The notes beneath the pieces were generated by a model. That model saw only the letters and a program-made list of their open reading frames with translations, searched no databases and was not told the DNA's origin. Positions 27,161 through 36,034 of a stretch of DNA of 64,000 nt are shown one piece after another. A program made the translations under genes and the position numbers. How positions within the stretch are numbered: position 1 is the first letter of the stretch; each line of letters starts with the position of its first letter. Source of the DNA: JAKIWV01 sp963773945. Its GTDB lineage: Archaea > Thermoplasmatota > Thermoplasmata > Lutacidiplasmatales > UBA184. The stretch is from contig CAVZDD010000005.1 of assembly GCA_963773945.1 (NCBI GenBank), positions 372,001 to 436,000 on the forward strand. Reading direction: 5' to 3'.

Positions 27161-28540
27161 TCAATCGCGTCGTCGAACGTCGGCGGCGACTCGGAGGATC
27201 GCGGCGAGCGACCGATCCATGTCCTCGGTCGTGGTGGCCCACGAGCTGACACTGATCCGCATGGCCGTCCGACCCTGCCAGCGCGTGCCGCCACACCAGC
27301 AGGTGCCGTCCGATTGCACCCCCGAGACGACTCGCGCGGTGGTGGCGTCATCCCCGAACGCCACCACCACCTGATTCAGGACAACTTCGTTCAGCACGTC
27401 GTAACCGGCCGCCCGGAGACCATCAGCGATGTGGGAAGCGTGGCGGCAGGTCCGCTCCACCAGGTCTGCGATGCCGGCCCGCCCAAGGGAGCGAATCGCC
27501 GCCCAGGCCTCCACCCCCCGGGCCCTTCGGGACAGTTCGGGCGTAAAGTGCGAGGGCTCCCGCTGGCCACTCTGTACGAGATACTCAGCCGGCCCGATCG
27601 ACATGGCGGCGCGGAGGTGTTCCGGCTTTCGGACAAACACCATGCCGCTGTCGTACGGGACGTTGAGCCACTTGTGACCGTCCGCCGCCCAGGAGTCGGC
27701 GAGGGCCATCCCTTCCGTCAGATGGCGATACGAGGGGGCGACGGCCGCCCAGAGGCCAAAGGCCCCGTCGACGTGCACCCACGCCCCACTCTCCTTCGCG
27801 CGGGGGTAGATCTCTCGGATTGGGTCGAACCCGCCGCCGTTCACGTTGCCCGCCTGGACCAAGACGATGGAAGGCCCCGATAACCGAGGCAGAGCGTCCG
27901 CCCGCATCCGACCCTGCGAGTCGACCGGAACGCGAACGACCCGCTCCCGCCCGAGACCCAGCATGGAGACAGCCTTCAACACCGTGGCGTGAACCTCCTC
28001 CCCGACCACCACGGTGATGGGTGGAGCGCCGGCCAGCCCTTGATCCTCAACGTCCCAACCGACCTCGGCCAGCACGGCGTGGCGCGCGGCCGCGAGCGCC
28101 ACAAAGTTTGCCATCGTATCGCCGGTCAGGAACGCGCCTTCGGCTCCCTCCGGAAGGCCGAGGAGCTCGCGCGTCCATCGAAGGGAGATCTCCTCCAGAC
28201 GGGCCCCGACGGGAGACGTCGCGAAGAACGCTGCATTCTGATTCCACGCGCCGGCCATCCAGTTCGCTCCCAGCGCCGCGGGGAGTGCGCCGCCGATCAC
28301 GAATCCGAAGTACCGCCCTCCGGCCGACCCGATGGCGGCGGGCGACCCCACCTCGTCGAGCATCTGGATCACCTTGCCCGGGTCGGTGCCCGCGTCCGGC
28401 ACCGGCCCATCAAGCAGATCGAGACGTCGGACCTCCGCGTCCGTCGGACCGACCCGTCGATCCCGAAGGCCCCGCAGGAACCGAAGGCTCCGCTCGGTCG
28501 CCTCGCGGAGTACAGATTGGGTTTCCACGTCGTCGGGCAT
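27161..28540 (-). CDS. PLP-dependent amino-acid decarboxylase (group II)
   Basis: This is a 459-residue aspartate-aminotransferase-fold enzyme of the aromatic-L-amino-acid/glutamate decarboxylase group. The PLP lysine is in ADGHKWLNVPYDSG (about Lys290), preceded by WVHVDGAFG, whose Asp binds the pyridine nitrogen. GGRYFGFVIGGALPAAL is typical of this subgroup, which is annotated as aspartate aminotransferase-like decarboxylases. The substrate could be an aromatic amino acid, aspartate or glutamate. The start is ATG 28540. Confidence 0.85.
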   Translation of the reverse strand: MPDDVETQSVLREATERSLRFLRGLRDRRVGPTDAEVRRLDLLDGPVPDAGTDPGKVIQMLDEVGSPAAIGSAGGRYFGFVIGGALPAALGANWMAGAWNQNAAFFATSPVGARLEEISLRWTRELLGLPEGAEGAFLTGDTMANFVALAAARHAVLAEVGWDVEDQGLAGAPPITVVVGEEVHATVLKAVSMLGLGRERVVRVPVDSQGRMRADALPRLSGPSIVLVQAGNVNGGGFDPIREIYPRAKESGAWVHVDGAFGLWAAVAPSYRHLTEGMALADSWAADGHKWLNVPYDSGMVFVRKPEHLRAAMSIGPAEYLVQSGQREPSHFTPELSRRARGVEAWAAIRSLGRAGIADLVERTCRHASHIADGLRAAGYDVLNEVVLNQVVVAFGDDATTARVVSGVQSDGTCWCGGTRWQGRTAMRISVSSWATTTEDMDRSLAAILRVAADVRRRD

Positions 28541-28747
28541 CCGGAACTTCCCCCTCGCTCGGGCGGGGCCTCCGCCTGAATCGGGGGGTGCCCTTCAATC
28601 TGACGCTCGGCCTCCCATCCAAGCGGGCCCGGTAATCCGGTTCCGGTTCACGGGCTTTATGTCCCGGGTCGCGGTGCCCCTCCGAGCCAGGGACGACGCG
28701 CTCTTACCTCGGAGTGCGCGGCCGCCCATCGTGGCGGAGAATCGAAC

Positions 28748-29338
28748 GTGAGCACCCGCGGAATGTACGTCGTCATCGAAGGGATTGATGGGACGGGCAA
28801 GACCGAGCTGGCCTCGCGCCTCGTGCCCGCGCTGCTCGGACGCGGCCACTCCATTTCCAGCTTCCACGAGCCCGCTGACAAATTCCTGCGGGAGGAGTTC
28901 CAGCGACTCAAGAAGAGCGATTCGTTCGCCGCCGCCCTCTGCCTAACCGTTGATCGGGAGATGCTGCGACCGCAGGTGGAGCGAGCCCTCGAGCACGGGG
29001 ACGTGGTCGTCCAGGACCGGTCGTTCTACTCGACGCTGGCCTATCAGTACGCCGCCCTGAGCAGCGACCGTTGGCGCGAACTAGAGCGGATCGAGCTCGC
29101 GCTCGCCCTCGAGCCGGACATCGTCCTCTATCTCGACGCCCCCGTCGACCTTGCCGTGAAGCGGGTGGAGGCGACGGGACAGTTGGACCCGGACGAGGGG
29201 CCCCAGTACATCGAACGCGTCCGGCGAAAGTTCGAACAGATGTTTCAACCGCCTCGGTGGGTCCGGGTCGATGCCAAGGGCACCCCGGAGCGGACCCATC
29301 AGCTCGCGATGAACCTGTTGATGGCCGCCGGACTCTAG
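28748..29338 (+). CDS. tmk: Thymidylate kinase
   Basis: This is a 196-residue dTMP kinase making dTDP. Walker A GIDGTGKT is at 12-19; the DR(Y/S) motif appears as VVQDRSFYSTLAYQYA; the lid is RVEATGQLDPDE. The length matches archaeal Tmk. GTG 28748 is the start; an internal ATG at residue 6 is an alternative. It is divergent from the decarboxylase and followed closely by the DUF2461 gene. Confidence 0.92.
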   Translation: MSTRGMYVVIEGIDGTGKTELASRLVPALLGRGHSISSFHEPADKFLREEFQRLKKSDSFAAALCLTVDREMLRPQVERALEHGDVVVQDRSFYSTLAYQYAALSSDRWRELERIELALALEPDIVLYLDAPVDLAVKRVEATGQLDPDEGPQYIERVRRKFEQMFQPPRWVRVDAKGTPERTHQLAMNLLMAAGL

Positions 29339-29383
29339 GACCCCCCGCCGCCTTCCGGCCGACAGTCGCCGGCCGTAGGTGAA

Positions 29384-30145
29384 ATGCCCCGCTCCATCCC
29401 CGCGTATGAACCCTTATCCGACCGACCGTTTTGGAGGGCGCCAGGGAGAAAAGTGCCCGCGACCGAGGAGAACGACGCGAAGTTCACCCCCGATTCTTTC
29501 CGATTCCTCCGGGAACTTGCGCAGCACAACAACCGGGAATGGTTTACCGCCAACAAGGCACGCTACGAGCAGACCGTCCGGGACCCGTCATTTGCCTTCG
29601 TCCGCGCCGTCGGTACTCCCCTGGCGAAATTGAGCCGCCATTTGGTGGCGGATCCCCGACCCGTCGGGGGATCGATCATGCGGATCTACCGGGACATCCG
29701 ATTCTCGAAAGACAAGAGTCCGTACCGCACTTCGATCGGGATCCATTTCTCGCACGAGGGGACGGGTGGGGAGGAGGAACACCTGCCCGGGTTCTTCCTG
29801 CGCCTCGCTCCCGGCGACTCGTGGTTGTACTCCGGAGTGTGGCAACCGGAACCCGCTCGGCTCCATCAGATCCGGAAGGCGCTGATCGAGCGGTCGGCCG
29901 AATGGAAGCGGGTCCGGGCCGCCGTTCCACCCATCGAGGGCGAATCCCTCAAGCGACCGCCGCCCGGCTTCGACCCCGCCCATCCCCTCATCGAGGATCT
30001 CAAGCGCAAGGGATTCACGTCCGGGCGCTCCATCAAGGACTCCACGGTGACGGGAACGTCATTCCCGGAGGAATTCGTGAAGCTCTGTCGATCGCTCGAC
30101 CCGCTGAATCGCTTCCTCGCCCGGGCGATGGGCGTCGACTACTGA
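29384..30145 (+). CDS. DUF2461 family protein
   Basis: This protein of up to 253 residues matches the TIGR02453/DUF2461 family: FRFLRELAQHNNREWFTANKARYE, then GGSIMRIYRDIRFSKDKSPYRTSIGIHF and GFFLRLAPGDSWLYSGVWQP. The function of the family is unknown. The family domain begins about residue 30, so GTG 29453 (30 residues shorter) is a plausible alternative to ATG 29384. The stop overlaps the converging zincin-like gene by 7 bp. Confidence 0.85.
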   Translation: MPRSIPAYEPLSDRPFWRAPGRKVPATEENDAKFTPDSFRFLRELAQHNNREWFTANKARYEQTVRDPSFAFVRAVGTPLAKLSRHLVADPRPVGGSIMRIYRDIRFSKDKSPYRTSIGIHFSHEGTGGEEEHLPGFFLRLAPGDSWLYSGVWQPEPARLHQIRKALIERSAEWKRVRAAVPPIEGESLKRPPPGFDPAHPLIEDLKRKGFTSGRSIKDSTVTGTSFPEEFVKLCRSLDPLNRFLARAMGVDY

Positions 30146-30843
30146 TGCGGAGAATGGCCCCGGGCCCTCGGAGGGGGACTGAGGCCGAGATTCTCCAGCA
30201 GCCGCCGATGGTCCTGGGGGCTCACCCATTCCACTTCGAGGTAGGTCCGAAGGAACGAATCGGGCACCCCGACCTGCCGGGCGGCGGCGATCGCAAAACG
30301 GTAGGCCTCGAGCTCGGTCGGGCTGTCCACGTACCCGTGGTTTTCGTCCCATAGCTCCCGACCGGCGTCCCGTTGCAGGATGTGGCAAAATTCGTGGTAG
30401 ATGTCCATGTAGAGCGTGATCGAGGGGCTCTCCGCCAGGTGCTTGTGCCCTACCACGATGCAGTTGCTGCGGCTCGTGTGCGGCTTCCACCCGGCCGCTG
30501 CCGCCCAGGGAGGGGGCTCGAGCGGCGCAACGTACATCCACGTCTCATCTCGGACTATCTGGATGCTGGTTCCTTCGGCCAAGGCCCGGGTTTTCTGGGG
30601 GGGTCCCGGATACTCTCGGAATGGGGCGGCGTCCTGAAATCCGGGGAAAACCTGGGACAGTGGATAGTTTCCGGGAGCGAGCTCTCGGGAGATCCCGAAG
30701 GGCGGCGGTGCCTCCGGCAACCCGGTCGGGGGCTTGCGTGGTTTCAGCTTGTAGAACCTTGGCGTCAGACGCCGGAGCCGCCGCCGCCGAGGGGAAGGGG
30801 TCGGGCGGCGTTTTCCTTTCGCCCTCGGGCGCTTGGCGGGCAT
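30139..30843 (-). CDS. Zincin-like protein with HExxH motif and basic N-terminus
   Basis: In 234 residues, the first ~40 are very basic (KRPRAKGKRRPTPSPRRRRLRR), as in nucleic-acid-associated proteins. The core carries YHEFCHILQRDAG, an HExxH zinc-peptidase motif, followed about 20 residues on by DSPTELEAYRFA, which can give the third (Glu) ligand. This resembles the small ImmA/IrrE or SprT type, but I cannot assign a family. The start ATG 30843 has a TATA-like GCTATAAG 26 bp upstream. Confidence 0.6.
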   Translation of the reverse strand: MPAKRPRAKGKRRPTPSPRRRRLRRLTPRFYKLKPRKPPTGLPEAPPPFGISRELAPGNYPLSQVFPGFQDAAPFREYPGPPQKTRALAEGTSIQIVRDETWMYVAPLEPPPWAAAAGWKPHTSRSNCIVVGHKHLAESPSITLYMDIYHEFCHILQRDAGRELWDENHGYVDSPTELEAYRFAIAAARQVGVPDSFLRTYLEVEWVSPQDHRRLLENLGLSPPPRARGHSPHQ

Positions 30844-30864
30844 GAGCGGCCGTAGAAATCGGGG

Positions 30865-30872
30865 CTTATAGC
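30865..30872 (-). promoter_or_regulatory. TATA box of the zincin-like gene
   Basis: Minus-strand GCTATAAG is centred about 26 bp before ATG 30843, the leaderless spacing seen elsewhere in this window. Confidence 0.45.
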
Positions 30873-30940
30873 GCGCGTCGAAACCGAACGAGGGGGCCGG
30901 CGATGAAGGAGATTCTTATGGGTCGGTAGACCCTTCAACA

Positions 30941-31318
30941 GTGGTGCCCGCAATCGAAGTAATCCGGGAGGCAGACCTCCGGCCCGGGGACCCTACCGCG
31001 GGGATTGTCCGCCAGAAGGCCTTCGACGCGGGAGGCGTGACCGTCGCGCAATCGCGAATCGCCGCGGGCGTCGTGTCCGGGTGGCACCATCATGGCGGCC
31101 GGACCGTTTTCGGGTACCTGGTGTCGGGTCGGTTGCGATTCGACTTTGGGCTCGGAGGAAAAGATTCCGTGGAGGTGCATCCGGGCGAGTACTTCCGGAT
31201 CCCCCTTCGCGCGATCCACCGGGACGTGAATCCGAGTTCTACAGAGGAAGCGGTGGTCGTGAACGTAATGGTGGGCGAGGGACCCGCGCTGGTGAACGTC
31301 GCCGGGCCGGCCCGCTAA
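30941..31318 (+). CDS. Cupin-domain protein
   Basis: A 125-residue single cupin barrel. Motif 1 metal ligands are in GWHHHGGRTVFGYLVSGRLRF, motif 2 in VHPGEYFRIPLRAIHRDVN. It is likely a metal-binding dioxygenase-like or sugar-isomerase-like protein or a sensor; the substrate is unknown. GTG 30941 (or 30944) follows a TATA-like TTCTTATG by 25 bp, so leaderless translation is likely. Confidence 0.8.
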   Translation: MVPAIEVIREADLRPGDPTAGIVRQKAFDAGGVTVAQSRIAAGVVSGWHHHGGRTVFGYLVSGRLRFDFGLGGKDSVEVHPGEYFRIPLRAIHRDVNPSSTEEAVVVNVMVGEGPALVNVAGPAR

Positions 31319-31919
31319 CGACGTTGGGGATCCCGCGCGAGTCGACGGGGACGTCCCGCGTGAATCCTCCGTCGATGTGCGCGCTCGAGCGCCTTCCGAC
31401 GGATTCGCCATAATCCTCGGACGAAGTCTTCGACCGGCCTCTTCGGCGAGCGCGGTCCCTTCGAGAGGCCCGCGGGTTTCGCCTTCCATCGCATCTCCCA
31501 CCGCGTCCGGTTTCCGGATAACTCCGTGAGATTGTACTCGAGGAGAGCTTCGCGGCAGTTGCAGTACCACCCGGCCGAGTGCCAGGGGTCGGGTGGCGTC
31601 AGCGTCAGGGGGGGCGCTCCCGAGCCCATTCCGCTCGGTGGTCGTAGAGATTTTCAAAGATGACGTTCCGGTAGGTCCGTTCAATGATACGTCGCTGGAG
31701 GCCGAACATCTTGTCCTCGCCAGCTATCTTCACGTCGTCGGACGAGTAATCCGTGCACCCTTCGAAGGCAAAACGCAGCGGAGCTTGGAACACGGCCGAG
31801 ATATGGAATGCTCGGAAACCGCGGTCCGCCGCGCTCGTCCCGTATCGGCAACGGTAGAGGTGAATTGCTTGCTGAACGGGCCCGTTCCCGCCGGAAGGGT
31901 ATCCTCCGGGGAGGGTCAT
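31315..31919 (-). pseudogene. SRPBCC-like (START/polyketide-cyclase fold) protein broken by a 1-bp frameshift
   Basis: Two minus-strand frames make one protein. The first reads FQAPLRFAFEGCTDYSSDDVKIAGEDKMFGLQRRIIERTYRNVIFENLYDHRAEW and stops in a C7 run (31606-31612). The second frame, reached by adding one C, continues LTLTPPDPWHSAGWYCNCREALLEYNLTELSGNRTRWEMRWKAKP. The charge pattern and R..W-E-M-R-W strand fit an SRPBCC sheet. The start is taken as ATG 31919; a longer frame to 31976 overlaps the divergent GNAT. The break may be a sequencing error in the homopolymer or a real mutation. Confidence 0.6.
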
Positions 31920-31963
31920 TCCAAGGGAAGTGCTGATGAGAACCGTCAAGATGGTGGCGTAGA

Positions 31964-32512
31964 ATGACGGTTCCAAGGCTGCGGGGGCGAGGGGTCGAGC
32001 TCCGACCGTTGCGTCCCGCCGACGCTCCGGCGTTGCACCTCGTTCTGCGAGACCGTCGAGCGACTCGCTTCCTACCGCCCCGGGTACGGCGAGAGACCGG
32101 CCGACAATTCGTCACGCGAGTCCTTCGGGAGGAGCGGAGGGGCGCCGGCGTCGCGTTTGCGATCGTTCCCCTCGGTTCGAAGGAGGCTATCGGGCAACTC
32201 CGACTGTTCAACTGGTCTCCGCTGAACGGAGAGGCGGAGATCGGGTACTGGATCCGTCGGAAGCACTGGGGCCGTGGCTTTGGCACAGAAGCCGTTCGAA
32301 TGGCCTGCCGATTCGGGTTCCGCGCGATGTCCCTGCACCGGATCGAGGCGATTGTGGTCGTCGGTAACGGCGGGTCTCGCCGGATCTTGGAAAAGGCGGG
32401 CTTTCGGGCCGAAGGGCGCAGTCGTCAGGCTTCGCGTATCGGTCCGCGGTGGGTGGATGAGTGGCGATTCGGCCTGCTTCGAGGCGAGCTGGTCGACCCG
32501 AAATCTCGTTAG
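31964..32512 (+). CDS. GNAT-family acetyltransferase (RimJ/RimL-like)
   Basis: In 182 residues, GVELRPLRPADAPALHLVLRDRRATRFLPP starts the domain. The acetyl-CoA site is EIGYWIRRKHWGRGFGTEAVRMACRFGF, followed by LHRIEAIVVVGNGGSRRILEKAGFRAEG, both typical of RimJ/RimL N-acetyltransferases that act on protein N-termini or small amines. The start is ATG 31964. The stop overlaps the converging toroid-protein gene by 4 bp. Confidence 0.88.
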   Translation: MTVPRLRGRGVELRPLRPADAPALHLVLRDRRATRFLPPRVRRETGRQFVTRVLREERRGAGVAFAIVPLGSKEAIGQLRLFNWSPLNGEAEIGYWIRRKHWGRGFGTEAVRMACRFGFRAMSLHRIEAIVVVGNGGSRRILEKAGFRAEGRSRQASRIGPRWVDEWRFGLLRGELVDPKSR

Positions 32513-33486
32513 GTCGGCCCCGCCCGCTGGAGGACCCGCAGCGCGAGATAGGTGACCCATCGGCTCGGGTAACCCGGAAACTCGAGGATGAACGGGAACA
32601 CGGGGGGCTTGGGATGATACTCCTCCTCGGGGGGGATGTCGGGATGGGCCGCGTCCAAGTTCCACGTTCCATCGGAATTCTGCTTTGCTCGTAGCTCGTC
32701 CAAGGCGGGTCGCATTCGAGGATCATGGCCGTACCCGAGGGCGGTGAGCATGTCGAGTCCCACGAGCACGTCGTAGTAATAGTGGGACGGGTAGTGGAGC
32801 CGGTGCCAGGGCGCGTACTCGACCCTATCGCTTTCACGGAGCAGTCCTCGTTCGAGGTAGAATTCGGCGCCGCGTTCGATAGAACGCCGAACCTTCTCGC
32901 TCCGGTCGGCCGCCGGAATGGCGGCGAAGGCGGCGAGAGCCTCCCAACAGTCCAGCGTTCCTTTCTCGGAGGTAAAGCAGTGCCACCCGCCGTCGGGCTT
33001 CTGAGTCTGGACCAGCCAATCGATGGACCGAAGGATCCGAGGGTCGTCCCCTCGGCCGAACCGGAGCATCATCCGGACCACGTTGCCGGTGATGCAGAGC
33101 TCGCTCCCCGGTTCTCCAAACACTCCTTCCTTTTCGTCCGACCAAAATTTGAACAGCAGGTCCGTGGCGCGGGCGATGCGGGCGTCCTGGACGGTCATTC
33201 CGAGGTCGGAGAGCACGAGGAGTCGCCAGTTGGTGGCGAAGTACTTGGGACCGTAGAGGTCGCCGCCGTCGTCCCGGAAGATTCCCCAGTACCCGAGGGG
33301 ATTCTGGTCCGCCAGGATCCCGGCGGCCCAGCCGGCATGGCCGATTTCCTGCAGCGCCTTGACCACCTCGGGGTCGTCGGCGGGCCGTCCCAGGAGGTCC
33401 CGCATAACGCTGACCCGGAGGCTCGGGTCCGTTTCCTTCAGAAGAAAATCCGATTGGTGAGGCGTGAGATTCATCGTGCCGCTCAT
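32509..33486 (-). CDS. Terpenoid-cyclase/prenyltransferase-type alpha-alpha toroid protein
   Basis: This 325-residue protein is made of repeated helical pairs with QxxxGxW-type motifs (QNPLGYWGIF, QTQKPDGGWHCF, QNSDGTWNLDAAHP), which mark the alpha-alpha toroid seen in squalene-hopene cyclases and prenyltransferase beta subunits. It is about half the length of squalene cyclases and lacks a DxDD motif, so it is probably a single-domain, non-cyclase member. Its role is unknown. The start is ATG 33486; an internal ATG at residue 5 is possible. Confidence 0.75.
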   Translation of the reverse strand: MSGTMNLTPHQSDFLLKETDPSLRVSVMRDLLGRPADDPEVVKALQEIGHAGWAAGILADQNPLGYWGIFRDDGGDLYGPKYFATNWRLLVLSDLGMTVQDARIARATDLLFKFWSDEKEGVFGEPGSELCITGNVVRMMLRFGRGDDPRILRSIDWLVQTQKPDGGWHCFTSEKGTLDCWEALAAFAAIPAADRSEKVRRSIERGAEFYLERGLLRESDRVEYAPWHRLHYPSHYYYDVLVGLDMLTALGYGHDPRMRPALDELRAKQNSDGTWNLDAAHPDIPPEEEYHPKPPVFPFILEFPGYPSRWVTYLALRVLQRAGPT

Positions 33487-33551
33487 GTCCCAATGTCCAG
33501 GTCTACACCGCGACGTTCACGACCGCATGAAGGTGGTGGTCGAGGGCATAC

Positions 33552-33854
33552 TCAGTGAACGGCCTCGGGGCCTCCCCGAACGGCTTTCGGTACGTAATCG
33601 AAGAATTTCTCCGTTCGACCCTCCGCCGTCCACTCGGCCCGTAGCCGGGTCCGCCGCTCGACCCGGCGCAGTTCGGTCAGCAGGGACCGGTTCAATTCCG
33701 GGGCGCTGTCCCCCTCCTGCTCTGCCTGCAGCACGAGCTCTTTGGGGTCCCCGGTGAGCGTTACGGAAGCCTCCGGAAACAGCCGCCGCAGGACCGGCCG
33801 GATGGCTGCCGGGTCCTCCGTATGGATCTTCGCCCGGATGATGAAGTGCGGCAC
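33552..33854 (-). CDS. UPF0201 family protein
   Basis: From GTG 33854 this reads 100 residues: PHFIIRAKIHTEDPAAIRPVLRRLFPEASVTLTGDPKELVLQAE is the UPF0201 (COG1931) signature region, and the C-terminal half is charged and helical. The family is archaeal; its fold resembles RNA-binding ribosomal protein L5-like domains but the role is unproven. The longer frame to 34043 overlaps the methyltransferase fusion gene and reads as low complexity, so the shorter start is chosen. Confidence 0.75.
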   Translation of the reverse strand: MPHFIIRAKIHTEDPAAIRPVLRRLFPEASVTLTGDPKELVLQAEQEGDSAPELNRSLLTELRRVERRTRLRAEWTAEGRTEKFFDYVPKAVRGGPEAVH

Positions 33855-33906
33855 GGGTGTAGCGCCGGGACCGGACGCCGCGGATTCGTAAGGAGATTGC
33901 GCTCGC

Positions 33907-35019
33907 TTACTCGAGGGGGCGACGCGCTTCGAGAATCTGTCCCCCGTGAGGTCCGGACTCGAAGAACGCAACCACCTCTGGAGGAAGCCCGGCCGCGCGA
34001 GCGAAGCTTCCCATCTCCGGACGATCGACCTTGATCTGTTCAAGACCGGCCGCGCGGGCGAGCGCGGTCAGCTCGTAATCCTCGTACCAGTGTACCCGGC
34101 TGGCGACCGGTTCCGGCGCCGCCGGCGTCCCGCGCAACTCCTTGGTTCCGTTGAACAGCACGAGCCGACCGCCGGGCTTGAGTACCCGTCGGATCTCCGA
34201 GAGACCTTCGACCGGCTGGTCCCAGAAGCCGAAGGAGCCGGTCGTCACCGCGCAGGTGCAGAGGGCGTCCGGGAAAGGCAAGTTCTCGGCACTGGCCTCC
34301 TGGACCTCCAGGCGCTTCTCGTCGACCGCCTGTCGATTCTGTTCTCGCGCGAGTTGGACCATCGTCGGGCTGTGGTCGATCGCCCACGCCGTGCAGCCGC
34401 TCGCGAGGGCGTCTTTCAGAAAGGCCCCCCCGCCACAACCGACCTCGAGCAGGCGGTCGTCGGGTGTAAGATGAAGGCGTCCGAGGATTGCCAGAAAGTT
34501 CGGGCGGTGGTAAATCGGGTCGGCATAGGTTTCCCGGGCTTTTGGTCCGGACGGTCGTCGCGCCACCCGGTCGGTCCACCAATCTCCGAACGCGAGGGGC
34601 GCGGTAGCGGAGAGAATCGAAGGCAGAAGCCCGGAGGCGAACCAACCCAACCGTTCCCGGCCCTCCTGGAGTGGACTGGAGGGGGGCCACTCTCCGTACT
34701 CGATGGAGATCTTGGTCCCTCCCTCCACTCCCTCGAAACGATAGAGGACAGAAACGAGGGGCGAATCAGCCAGTCGATCCACTGGATTCCATGCAAACGC
34801 GATCCGTTGGCCACGCTCCCAGGCCGTGACCTTGGCAAACTCACGTTCCTCGCCTCCTGCGCCGGATTGGAGCATGCGGCCGTCGGGCCCGGGCTCTAGT
34901 CGGAGGCCGGAGGACGTCAGAGCGCCGAGCAACTCGGAGACCAGAAAATCGAACGTCGATTCCGGACTTAGGTCCGGGACTATGAGCTCTAGCCGCAGAC
35001 TGGGGGCGTTCGTCACCAT
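33907..35019 (-). CDS. SRPBCC domain fused to a class I SAM methyltransferase
   Basis: In 370 residues, 1-130 read as an SRPBCC/AHSA1-type domain (LRLELIVPDLSPESTFDFLVSELLGAL ... GTKISIEYGEWPPSSPLQEGRERLGWF), a fold that binds hydrophobic ligands. Residues about 165-370 are a methyltransferase: LLEVGCGGGAFLKDAL (SAM loop), AIDHSPTMVQLA, LPFPDALCTCAVTTGSFGFW and LKPGGRLVLFNG. The fusion suggests methylation of a bound lipid, quinone-like or polyketide-like molecule. That is inference; the substrate is unknown. The start is ATG 35019. Confidence 0.75.
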   Translation of the reverse strand: MVTNAPSLRLELIVPDLSPESTFDFLVSELLGALTSSGLRLEPGPDGRMLQSGAGGEEREFAKVTAWERGQRIAFAWNPVDRLADSPLVSVLYRFEGVEGGTKISIEYGEWPPSSPLQEGRERLGWFASGLLPSILSATAPLAFGDWWTDRVARRPSGPKARETYADPIYHRPNFLAILGRLHLTPDDRLLEVGCGGGAFLKDALASGCTAWAIDHSPTMVQLAREQNRQAVDEKRLEVQEASAENLPFPDALCTCAVTTGSFGFWDQPVEGLSEIRRVLKPGGRLVLFNGTKELRGTPAAPEPVASRVHWYEDYELTALARAAGLEQIKVDRPEMGSFARAAGLPPEVVAFFESGPHGGQILEARRPLE

Positions 35020-35087
35020 GGTGCGAGACTAGCCCGGAAGCAGATTAAACGCGCGACTGGTGGACACGGACGGAGCCAGCCCGCGGC

Positions 35088-35746
35088 TTAGAACGCCTTC
35101 CCGAGAACGTCGGCGATGGGCCGAACATCCCGGAGGCGAACCTCGGTGCCGGTCTTGAACGGTCCCCCGGGGACCCCTTTCTCGACTCGAAGAGTTGCCT
35201 GCCCCCAGGCGGCGGGGTCGTTCCCCTGCGGGTGAAGGATCTTCTCGAATGAACGACGATGTTCCGGCGCCGCGTCGACGAAGCCCATCAGGAATATCGC
35301 CCCGGCTTTGACGATCGCCTGGGGAATCCATCCCACGAAAGCAGCTGGGTAGAGCGCCAGGATACGCGGCCCATTGGACAGGACCGCTGGCATCGGTGGG
35401 CCGCCCGGGGGAAGACAAGCGAGAAGTTGCTGCGACCGGGCCGGCAGCATCAGAAAGCCCGGCGCCCTCGCGGCCGCGCCCCCGGAGGGTGGGCCCGCGC
35501 CGACAGGCCCCGTTGCACTGCGGGCGAGCTCGCTCGGATACATGAACCTCGGTTGGCCGGCGGGCTGATGTTCCGGGCGAACAGGTCGTTCTTGTCAAAG
35601 AGCTCGCCGGAGATTCGGCCATCGGTCCACAGGAAACCGGGATACGCGTCGAGGGCCAGCCCGTCGGTAATCCAGTTGAGTACCGGACGGCTGCTCCCCC
35701 CGAGGAAAACGGTGGTGGGGCGATTAAAAAGGGGTCGCAGTGGCAC
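35088..35746 (-). pseudogene. Unknown protein split by an apparent 1-bp frameshift
   Basis: Two adjoining minus-strand frames form one protein. The first ends VFLGGSSRPVLNWITDGLALDAYPGFLWTDG and ELFDKNDLFARNIS. From about 35560 the other frame continues QPRFMYPSELARSATG, later ALYPAAFVGWIPQAIVKAGAIFLMGFVDAAPEHRR and ATLRVEKGVPGGPFKTGTEVRLRDV. One missing base in the GC-rich junction would restore about 219 residues. No Walker motif or known family is seen. GTG 35746 is a tentative start; the first frame is open to 35920. Confidence 0.5.
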
Positions 35747-35854
35747 CGCGTTCCTTGACAGCCCATAGAAGCCGCTCCAGAAATGGAGGTAGCTGAAACT
35801 TAGGAACGCGATGGCGGACGGATCTCTGGGGCGGGACCGGAAGGCCGACGCGCG

Positions 35855-35874
35855 GCTGCAACCAATGTTGCACC
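35855..35874 (+). repeat. Dispersed 20-bp dyad, copy 1
   Basis: GCTGCAACCAATGTTGCACC: near-complete match to GGTGCAA-N6-TTGCACC. It lies between the divergent frameshifted gene and the SPFH gene, about 160 bp before the latter's start. Confidence 0.7.
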
Positions 35875-36034
35875 CTACGGGGTCCTTACACCCAGCCCTT
35901 GGAGTAAAAGAAGCCTGCACCCCGCTCCCCCCGGGCTTGGGGTCCGACGAGCTTCAACTACCCTCTCGGCATTCACGCTCCGGAAGCCCCGGAGGCCGCC
36001 TGAAGGCGACGCCGGAACCACGGAGCAGAGCGGA

